A stretch of DNA of 64,000 nt from an uncultured bacterium (GTDB lineage Bacteria > Desulfobacterota > Desulfobaccia > Desulfobaccales > 0-14-0-80-60-11), in contig CALEAV010000038.1 in the NCBI GenBank assembly GCA_937943575.1, positions 1 through 64,000 on the forward strand, read 5' to 3'. Every line of letters starts with the position of its first letter. Positions within the stretch are counted from its first letter, which is position 1. The notes beneath the pieces were generated by a model that saw only the letters and a list, made by a program, of their open reading frames with translations, did not search any database and was not told the DNA's origin. This document shows, piece by piece, positions 42,731 to 49,877 of the stretch. The position numbers and the translations under genes were made by a program.

Positions 42731-43909
42731 ATGACCGAGCCCACCGACTTTGAACTGCACACCCAGGAGGACTGGACCCCTTTAAGCGAGCTCACCGGCA
42801 TCCAGGAGCCCCTCTTTGAGGCCACCCTGTTTCTCTTCGGCTACGACTTTTCCAGCAATATCTACCTGCTGCAGGGTCCCGGGGGGCATGCCATCATCGA
42901 CCCGGGCAATGACTACCCCGCCTATATGCAGATGGTGGAGCGGGGCATCAAGCCCACCGAGATCAAAAAGATCGCCGTCACCCACGGCCATCACGACCAC
43001 GTCATGGGGGCCATCGAGCTCTTCCGGGGCCACCGGGGCTTCGGGACGCCGGAGCTGGAGATCATCCTCCATGAGGCGGGCCCGGTGGAATTCAAGGAGA
43101 TGATGCGGAACCTGGGCTGCCGCCTCACGGAGGTGAAAGGCGGGGAGACCATCGTCCTGGCGGGCTTTGAGCTGGAGGTCATCCACACCCCGGGGCACAC
43201 CATCGACGGCCTCTGTTTCTACCATGCCCCCAGCCGCACCCTGTTCAGCGGCGACACGGTGCTGCCCACCATCCTGGCGGAGCCCGATGAAAAGGCGGCG
43301 GGCGGCAGCCTGGCGCACTATTTTTACTCCTTAAGGGTGCTCCGCCAGCGGCAGATCGACCATGTCCTCCCGGGGCACGGCGGGGTGGCCCCCAACCTCG
43401 GCCGCTTTGTGGTGGATGAGACCTATGACGCCCTGATCAAGCGGGTGGTGGGCCTGGAGACCCCTTTCTTTGAGGGCGCCGCCAAGTTAGCACAGCAGGG
43501 GCTCCTGGAGGAGGCCCTCTTTTACCTGGACAAGGAATTGCGGCAGGAAAACCCCCATCCCCAGGCCCGGGAGATGAAGGGCTTTCTCCTCAATGATCTG
43601 GGCCGGGGCCAGGAAGCCCTGGAGATCTTGGACGAGCTGCTCCGTCAGGACCCCGACCATGCCCAAGCCCTCCTGGGGAAGGGGGTGGCCCTCCTGGGTC
43701 TGGGGCGGTATGCCGACAGCCTGGCCGCTCTGGAGCGGGTGGCGGCCCTGCGTCCGGATCTGAAGGAGGTCCAGGTCTATCAGGGGATGGCCCTCTACCT
43801 CTCCGGCCGGGAGGCGGAGGCCCTGGATCTCCCCGCCTTCGCCGAGGAGTTCACCCGGCGGCTCAAGGATGAGCTGTCCCGCCTGGCCCACAGCCGGCCT
43901 TCCTCCTGA
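42731..43909 (+). CDS. Metallo-beta-lactamase-fold hydrolase with C-terminal TPR repeats
   Basis: 'VTHGHHDHVMGAIELF' HxHxDH, 'HTPGHTIDGLCFY', 'LFSGDTVLP', 'VLPGHGG'; C-terminal TPR-like repeats. Confidence 0.9.
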   Translation: MTEPTDFELHTQEDWTPLSELTGIQEPLFEATLFLFGYDFSSNIYLLQGPGGHAIIDPGNDYPAYMQMVERGIKPTEIKKIAVTHGHHDHVMGAIELFRGHRGFGTPELEIILHEAGPVEFKEMMRNLGCRLTEVKGGETIVLAGFELEVIHTPGHTIDGLCFYHAPSRTLFSGDTVLPTILAEPDEKAAGGSLAHYFYSLRVLRQRQIDHVLPGHGGVAPNLGRFVVDETYDALIKRVVGLETPFFEGAAKLAQQGLLEEALFYLDKELRQENPHPQAREMKGFLLNDLGRGQEALEILDELLRQDPDHAQALLGKGVALLGLGRYADSLAALERVAALRPDLKEVQVYQGMALYLSGREAEALDLPAFAEEFTRRLKDELSRLAHSRPSS

Positions 43910-43914
43910 AATTG

Positions 43915-44154
43915 TGCAAATCAGGGAAAGCGGGTCGGGAATGCAACAAAGGAAAATAACCTAAAGAAGCCGGATAACGCCGTTCAGGTCTCATTTGGGT
44001 CCGATTTCGGACAACACCTGGGCCCCTGAGGCCAAAGAGGATGTGGCATTCCACATTGGCCCGGACTTTGCAAATTATTTGAAAGGAATTTTTCGTCCAT
44101 CATTGGAAGAGGAGAGCAAGGCCCCACGAATTGCTGCTGCGTGGGGCTTTTTCT
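43915..44154 (+). ncRNA. Candidate small RNA or structured leader ending in an intrinsic terminator
   Basis: AT-richer than surroundings, hairpins GTCCG-ATTT-CGGAC (43999-44012) and ATGTGG-CATT-CCACAT (44041-44056), then a terminator. Confidence 0.35.
44119..44154 (+). terminator. Intrinsic terminator
   Basis: AAGGCCCCACG-AATTGCTGCTG-CGTGGGGCTTTTTCTTT. Confidence 0.88.
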
Positions 44155-44206
44155 TTCCCCCGCCAGCACGGGCGGCATTGGGGTCTCGATTGATTCAGGG
44201 AATGAT

Positions 44207-44629
44207 GTGGTGGGACCGACAGACAAAGACATCCCCCTCTTCCTGCTGATCCTCCGGGAAGAAACCCGCCGGGCGGTGGTGGAAATTCTGGCCGAGCACT
44301 TCTATTCCCCTTTGATCATGTCGGACCCTGACGAGGTGGTCCAGGAGCTCAAAGGGCGGGAGCGGGCCACGGTCTTTATCGACTGCGAGGCCATCCTGCA
44401 TTACGGGGTGGGGCTCTACTCCCGCCTCAAGGTGGCCTCCCCCGGCTGCCGCCTGGTGCTTTTTTGCCACAAGGAGCACCGGCATCGCGACCTCATCCGG
44501 GAGGCCATGGAGATCGGGGTCTACGCCTGTCTGTTGGCCCCGGTGGAGGATTGGGAAGTGCTCACCATCCTCCGCCACCTCACCGCCCCCCGACCGGGCC
44601 GCCGCCTGCCCCGCCGGAAGCACTCCTGA
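44207..44629 (+). CDS. Receiver-like (pseudo-receiver) domain protein
   Basis: 'IPLFLLILREETRRAVVEIL...TVFIDCEAILHYGVGLYSRLKVASPGCRLVLFCHKEHRHRDLIREAMEIGVYACLLAPVEDWEVLTILRHL'; start uncertain. Confidence 0.55.
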   Translation: MVGPTDKDIPLFLLILREETRRAVVEILAEHFYSPLIMSDPDEVVQELKGRERATVFIDCEAILHYGVGLYSRLKVASPGCRLVLFCHKEHRHRDLIREAMEIGVYACLLAPVEDWEVLTILRHLTAPRPGRRLPRRKHS

Positions 44630-44646
44630 GGCCCCGCCTTCCAGCC

Positions 44647-45375
44647 TCAGCCGGACGCCTCCCCCCCCATGACCTCCTCCTGCCGCCAGGCGTGGCGCCC
44701 CCCGGGGGCGTAGCGGATGGGATCCGTGACCCCCGCGGCGGCAAAGCCCCGGAGGCGCAGCCGGCAGGAGGAGCAGCGCCCGCAGGCCAGAAGGTTCTCC
44801 CGGTAGCAGGACCAGGTGAGGTGCAGAGGCGCCCCCAGCTCCAGCCCCAGGCGGATGATGCCGGCCTTGTCCAGCTCAAGGAGGGGCGTGAGAATTTTCA
44901 GGTGGGTGTCGGGCCCGGTGCCTAACTCCATGACCCTCTCGAAGGCCTGGAAGAATTCCGGCCGGCAGTCGGGGTAGCCGGGGTTGTCCAGGATGTTGGC
45001 GCCGATGACCAGGGCGGCGGCGTGGAGCACCTCCGCCCAGGCCGTGGCCGCGGCCAGCAGCAGGGCATTGCGGAAGGGGACATAGGTGCTGGGCAGCCCC
45101 GGCCCTTCCTCGTCCGCCTCGGGCACCGGCAGGCGGGGATCGGTGAGGCTGGAGCCCCCCAGGCGCCCCAGGAAGCCCAGGTCCACCTCCAGGAGGCGGC
45201 GCACCTGAAAGTGGGCGGCCTGGGCCCGACAGGCGGCCCGCTCCCGGGTGAGGGTGCGCTGCCCGTAGTCGGCGTGAAAGAAGGCCAACTCGAAGTCCCG
45301 GGCGGCCCAGGCGGCGGCCACGCAACTGTCCAGCCCGCCGCTGGCCAGAATCACCGCAAGGGGTCGGGGGGTCAT
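44647..45375 (-). CDS. queC: 7-cyano-7-deazaguanine synthase
   Basis: 'VILASGGLDSCVAAAWA', 'STYVPFRNALLLAAATAWAEV', 'TWSCYRENLLACGRCSSCRLRLRGF'. Confidence 0.95.
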   Translation of the reverse strand: MTPRPLAVILASGGLDSCVAAAWAARDFELAFFHADYGQRTLTRERAACRAQAAHFQVRRLLEVDLGFLGRLGGSSLTDPRLPVPEADEEGPGLPSTYVPFRNALLLAAATAWAEVLHAAALVIGANILDNPGYPDCRPEFFQAFERVMELGTGPDTHLKILTPLLELDKAGIIRLGLELGAPLHLTWSCYRENLLACGRCSSCRLRLRGFAAAGVTDPIRYAPGGRHAWRQEEVMGGEASG

Positions 45376-46013
45376 ACGCCGCGCTGCTCCGGTCCCCAGA
45401 GGTATTTGTGCAGCTGCAGATTGAGGCGCAGCGGCAGGGGGCTTGCCGTCACCCAGGCGGCCACCTCCGCCACCGCTATCTCCCCGAAGACCGGCGAGAT
45501 GAGCAGGGTGGGACCGCCGATAAGGCCGTGCTCCCGGATGACCGCCTCGGCGTAGTCAAAATCCTCCCGGTTACTGATGACAAACTTCACCTCATCCTGG
45601 GGCGTGAGCTCCCGCAGATTGGGCCAATGCATGGCGTGGGCCATGCCGCTGCCCGGGCACTTCACGTCCATAATGCGCCGGACCCGGCGGTCCACCCCGC
45701 CGAGGGGCACCGAGCCGTTGGTCTCCAGGAGCACCTCCATGCCGGCGTCGCACAGCCGGGCGAGGAGGGTGATAGTCTCGGTCTGCAGGAGCGGCTCGCC
45801 GCCGGTGACCAGGACCCGGGGCAGGCCGGAGGCCCGCGCTGCCGCCACCAGGTCGTCACCCTCCCGGCTCTCCCCGCCGTCGTAGGCATAAGGGGTGTCG
45901 CACCAGCGGCAGCGCAGGTTGCAGCCCGTCAGCCGGATGAAAAAGGCGGGCAGGCCGGCCCGGGAGGATTCCCCCAGGATGCTGGTGAAGGTCTCACAGA
46001 CGACCAGGGCCAT
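45372..46013 (-). CDS. queE: 7-carboxy-7-deazaguanine synthase (radical SAM)
   Basis: 'TFTSILGESSRAGLPAFFIRLTGCNLRCRWCDTPYAYDGG', 'VLVTGGEPLLQ'; overlaps queC by 4 nt. Confidence 0.95.
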   Translation of the reverse strand: MALVVCETFTSILGESSRAGLPAFFIRLTGCNLRCRWCDTPYAYDGGESREGDDLVAAARASGLPRVLVTGGEPLLQTETITLLARLCDAGMEVLLETNGSVPLGGVDRRVRRIMDVKCPGSGMAHAMHWPNLRELTPQDEVKFVISNREDFDYAEAVIREHGLIGGPTLLISPVFGEIAVAEVAAWVTASPLPLRLNLQLHKYLWGPEQRGV

Positions 46014-46036
46014 GGCCGGAGGCTCCGGGGCGGCGG

Positions 46037-46420
46037 TCAGCTCCCCTCCTCGCCGGCCAGCACCACCTCAATGGCCCCCACCCCCCGGCCGCCGGTGAGG
46101 TGGGCCGCCTGCCCGCAGCGGGGGCAGTCCGCCAGGGGCAGGGGATCGTGGGAGTGCCAGTGGTCCACCAGGAAGGGCTCACTGTGACCGCAGGCCGGAC
46201 ATTTGAGGGTGGCAGGCAGAAGGGTGAGGGCCAGGGTGGCCTCCTCCAGGGGGGTCCCCCGGGTGAGCACCTGGAAGGCCTGGCGGGCGGCGGCTTCGGA
46301 GTGAATCTCAAAGATGCCCAGGGTGAGGCCCACCTTAAGGACCGGAACGGTGACCTTCTCAGCCGCCAGCTGCTCCTGGATGGCGTTGACAATGCCTTGC
46401 ATGAGGGCGTATTCGTGCAC
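46037..46420 (-). CDS. hypA: HypA-like hydrogenase nickel incorporation protein
   Basis: 'MHEYALMQGIVNAI' N-terminus and two Zn-type motifs 'CPACG...CPRCG'. Confidence 0.88.
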   Translation of the reverse strand: MHEYALMQGIVNAIQEQLAAEKVTVPVLKVGLTLGIFEIHSEAAARQAFQVLTRGTPLEEATLALTLLPATLKCPACGHSEPFLVDHWHSHDPLPLADCPRCGQAAHLTGGRGVGAIEVVLAGEEGS

Positions 46421-46740
46421 GCAGGTCTCCTACCCCCGGGGCCCGTCGATGACGAGGGACCACCGGCGGGAGATAAGCTTAAGGGATGTTTTGGGGACAC
46501 CGCCCTGAAGGCAGTTGATGGGCGCCCCGGCCCCCTTCCTCCCCCGGGGGGAGGGGCGGGCCGGCGACAGCACCCTAAGCCGCCCCCATCCGGGCGACGG
46601 CCCCCCGGCCCCCGGAGGAGAGGGATTATCTCCCCGGCTTCCCGGAACGGAAGGGGGCCTTGCCCGATTCCGGTTTTTTTTCACTATATCAGGAGGCCGC
46701 GCCGGCGCCAAGGGCGGCGGACCATGGTGACCAAAAGGGG

Positions 46741-46768
46741 TTGCGTCCGTCTTTTTCTCTGGTATAAT
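46741..46768 (+). promoter_or_regulatory. sigma70-like promoter upstream of the small ORF
   Basis: TTGCGT-N16-TATAAT with extended -10 TGGTATAAT. Confidence 0.6.
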
Positions 46769-46943
46769 TTCATCTTCGGAGCTGGCGGGGCTGTTCTTTC
46801 AGACGTTCTCATCTGCACCCTTTATAGACCCTGACATCATAACTGATCATTCACCCACCTGACCACGGCCAGGGCGGCATGGTGCGCTTTGGGCGCAGGG
46901 GCTGGCAGGTCCTCAGGCTCTTCACATCAGCAAGGGGGTGTTG

Positions 46944-47204
46944 ATGCTCTTTGAAAAGTGCGTCCGGGCGGAGCTGGGCCTCCGGTGCATTCCGGAGTGT
47001 GCGGGCTGGAAACGCGGCAAAGTGGAGGTGGACCAGTCCCTGGAATGCGTCATCTGGGCGGAAAACGGCCCGCGTTCCTGGGAGATTGTGCCGGAGGGCA
47101 AAGGGCAGACGATCGAAGAGGTCATGGAAAGGGAGATCGTGGAACCCCGGGAAGTGCCGTTCCAGGAAAAACTGGTGGAAGTGGTTCACCTGCGGATGGT
47201 GTAA
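46944..47204 (+). CDS. Small protein of unknown function
   Basis: 86-aa ORF with RBS-like AAGGGGG and upstream promoter-like sequence; no recognised family. Confidence 0.5.
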   Translation: MLFEKCVRAELGLRCIPECAGWKRGKVEVDQSLECVIWAENGPRSWEIVPEGKGQTIEEVMEREIVEPREVPFQEKLVEVVHLRMV

Positions 47205-47404
47205 GGGGATCCCCGGGCCGTGGACAAGAGTGGGTCTGTCAGGGAAGGGTTTGTGAGCCGGTAGTGACGTGAGTGCCGCAGCGGCGGCAGGAGCGGTCCC
47301 TGCCGCCGCCCTCTGAAGTCTGGTAACTGTGCATATTTTCACAAGAAATTTTGATTGCCATCCCGCCCGGCGTCCCGTAAGATAGAGATCCTATCGGAGG
47401 AGGC

Positions 47405-47953
47405 ATGAGCGAGCCCAGGCCGTCGGTGCCGGTGAAGCCGGTGGCGAGCCTCCTCACCGTGCGCCGGGAGCTGGCCCCCCGGGCCCTGGCCCTGCTGGCG
47501 GAGCATGTCGGCCCTCCGGATATGGTGAGCCCGTGGTGGCCATTTGGCCACAGCGATTACTATGTTCCGGAGATGGGCACCGGCCTGGAGCGCTGCCTGG
47601 CCTCTTTCCTCCACCTGGCGGACCCGGAATTCCTGCCCCGGTGGAAGCAGGTCAGCCTCCGCCTGGAGCAGGCCCTCAGCCTGGGGGGGCGGCGGCTGCT
47701 GAACCTGGACGTGGGCTACCTCACCGGGGAACGCCTGGTGCTGGCCACCGGCAAGAACTTCCGCCATCGTCTCTTCCTGTCCCAGGGGATTTACGGCGAG
47801 GTGACCTTGGTGGCGACCCGGGGAGGCTTTACCGGCCTGCCCTGGACCTACCCGGATTATGCCGGCGAGCCCCTGCTCTCCTGGCTGAACCGGGTGCGGC
47901 GCAAATATCTCTGGCAGTTGCGGCAATGGCGGCGGATGTCCTCCGGAGCATGA
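47405..47953 (+). CDS. DUF4416 family protein
   Basis: 'PVKPVASLLT', 'SPWWPFGHSDYYVPEMGTGLERCLASFLHLADPEFL', 'LNLDVGYLTGERLVLATGKNFRHRLFLSQGIYGEVTL'. Confidence 0.88.
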   Translation: MSEPRPSVPVKPVASLLTVRRELAPRALALLAEHVGPPDMVSPWWPFGHSDYYVPEMGTGLERCLASFLHLADPEFLPRWKQVSLRLEQALSLGGRRLLNLDVGYLTGERLVLATGKNFRHRLFLSQGIYGEVTLVATRGGFTGLPWTYPDYAGEPLLSWLNRVRRKYLWQLRQWRRMSSGA

Positions 47954-48822
47954 CCGGTTACGGCCGGGGCGAGGCCGAGGGGGCCACCCAGCGCTGGACG
48001 GTGGAGCTTAAGAGCCTCAACCACCGCTTCCTGGACCTGGCCCTCAATCTCCCCCGGCATCTGTGGGGCCTGGAGGACCGCTGCCGCCAGGCGCTGAAAG
48101 CCCGCCTCACCCGGGGCCGGGTGGAGATGCAGCTCTCCTTTGAAAGCAAACCCGGGGCCGGTGGGGGTTTTAAGCTGGACCCAGGGCTGGCGGCCCAGGC
48201 GGCGGCGGTGCTCACCGAGCTCAAGGCCGCGGCCGGGCTGGATGAACCCCTCAGGCTGGACCACCTGCTGCGCTTCGCCGACTGGCTCATCACCCGGGAA
48301 CGGGAGGCCCCGGATCTGGAGGAGACCTGGGCTGTCCTCTCCCAGGCCCTGGAGCAGGCCCTGGACGCCCTGGAGGAGATGCGCCGGGCCGAGGGCGAGG
48401 CCCTGCGGGCCGACTTGAGCCGCCACCTGGAGGAGCTGGCCGCCGCCGTGGGACGGATCCAGGTTCAGGCCGCCGTCAGTCCCGAGGCCTGGCGGCAGAA
48501 GATCCGCACCCGGCTGGAAGAGCTCCGGGGCGAGGTGGGGGAAGTGGAGGAGATCCGGCTGGCCCAGGAGCTGGCCTTCCTGGCGGAACGCCGGGATGTC
48601 TCGGAAGAGCTGGCCCGGCTGGAGAGTCACGTGGGACAATTCCGGGAACTGCTCAGCGCCGGGGGGCCGCTGGGCCGGCGGTTGGAATTCCTGGTGCAGG
48701 AGATGCTGCGAGAGGTGAACACCATCGGCGCCAAGGCCTCCGACCTCAGCATCACCCAGGAGGTGCTCACCGTCAAGGGACTCCTGGAGCGCCTCCGGGA
48801 ACAGATCCACAACCTCGAATAA
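47950..48822 (+). CDS. YicC family endoribonuclease-like protein
   Basis: 'MTGYGRGEAEGATQRWTVELKSLNHRFLDLALNLPR' and 'FLVQEMLREVNTIGAKASDLSITQEVLTVKGLLERLREQIHNLE'. Confidence 0.93.
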   Translation: MTGYGRGEAEGATQRWTVELKSLNHRFLDLALNLPRHLWGLEDRCRQALKARLTRGRVEMQLSFESKPGAGGGFKLDPGLAAQAAAVLTELKAAAGLDEPLRLDHLLRFADWLITREREAPDLEETWAVLSQALEQALDALEEMRRAEGEALRADLSRHLEELAAAVGRIQVQAAVSPEAWRQKIRTRLEELRGEVGEVEEIRLAQELAFLAERRDVSEELARLESHVGQFRELLSAGGPLGRRLEFLVQEMLREVNTIGAKASDLSITQEVLTVKGLLERLREQIHNLE

Positions 48823-48837
48823 GTGGGAGGGGGAGTC

Positions 48838-49119
48838 ATGGACGAGCGGCTGGTCAACATCGGCTTCGGCAACATGGTGGCCGTCCACCGGGTGGTGGCG
48901 GTGCTGATGCCCAATTCGGCTCCCGGCAAGCGCCTGAGGGAGGAAGCCCGGAAAAACCATCTCCTCCTGGATGCCACCCACGGCCGCAAGACCCGGGCCA
49001 TCATCGTCACCGACAGCAACCATGTCATCCTGTCGGCGGTGCAGGTGGAGACCCTGTCCCAGCGCTTCAGCGGCCACTCCGGGGCCGCCCGGCCGGCCCT
49101 CCTGGTGAAAGAGGCCTGA
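48838..49119 (+). CDS. RemA/DUF370 family regulatory protein
   Basis: '[65 protein letters not shown]'. Confidence 0.92.
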   Translation: MDERLVNIGFGNMVAVHRVVAVLMPNSAPGKRLREEARKNHLLLDATHGRKTRAIIVTDSNHVILSAVQVETLSQRFSGHSGAARPALLVKEA

Positions 49120-49722
49120 GTGGACGGCAGCATCCTGGTGATCAGCGCCCCCTCCGGGGCCGGCAAAAGCACCCTCATCCAGCGCCTCCTGGCCGCCGAT
49201 TCCCGGCTGAAGTTCTCCGTCTCCTACACCACCCGCCCCCCCCGCCCCGGGGAGGTCCAGGGGGTGGATTATCATTTCATCCGCCATGAGGATTTCCTGC
49301 GCCTCAAGGAGAGCGGCGGCCTGGTGGAATGGGTGGAGCAGTTCGGCCATTTCTACGGCACCGGGGTGGACTGGGTGCGGCGCACCGTCGCCGCCGGAGC
49401 CGACGCCCTCCTGGACCTGGAGCCCCGGGGGGCCCGGGCCATCAAGGATCTCTTCCCCGAGGCAGTGCTCATCTTCATCCTCCCCCCTTCCCTGGAGGAG
49501 CTGGAACGGCGGCTGCGCATCCGGGGGGGCCTCTCCCCCCGGGAACTGGCCCAGCGCCTGGCCCAGGGGCGGGAGGAGCTGCGCCAGGCTTCCTGGTACG
49601 ACTACCTGGTGGTCAACGACGACCTGGCCCAGGCCGAAGCGGCCTTAAGAGCCATCATCACCGCCGCCCGGCTGCGCAGCCGGCTTGTGTGGCCCCACCT
49701 GGCGCCCCGTTTTCAGGTATAA
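49120..49722 (+). CDS. gmk: Guanylate kinase
   Basis: 'ILVISAPSGAGKSTLIQRLL', 'FSVSYTTRPPRPGEVQGVDYHFI', 'ALLDLEPRGARAIK'. Confidence 0.95.
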   Translation: MDGSILVISAPSGAGKSTLIQRLLAADSRLKFSVSYTTRPPRPGEVQGVDYHFIRHEDFLRLKESGGLVEWVEQFGHFYGTGVDWVRRTVAAGADALLDLEPRGARAIKDLFPEAVLIFILPPSLEELERRLRIRGGLSPRELAQRLAQGREELRQASWYDYLVVNDDLAQAEAALRAIITAARLRSRLVWPHLAPRFQV

Positions 49723-49877
49723 TGGAGAAAGGAGGGCCGGGGACCGGCGGCCCGGTCCCGTGACCTCACCGCCGCCGCCAGAGGCGGACGGAAGGCGGCG
49801 GGAGGGGAGGTGGGCCCGTGCTCCCTGATCGTCTTTTCCCCAGACCAGTTTCCGGACTCTGAGCTGCTGGTGTTTCC

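Noticed and set aside
42656-42731. Possible sigma54 promoter (CGGCAGGTAATGCA) before the MBL-TPR gene
   Set aside because: GG-to-GC spacing is wrong for -24/-12
43995-44249. 84-aa ORF across the candidate sRNA and terminator
   Set aside because: Runs through a strong intrinsic terminator and has no family pattern; spurious ORF more likely
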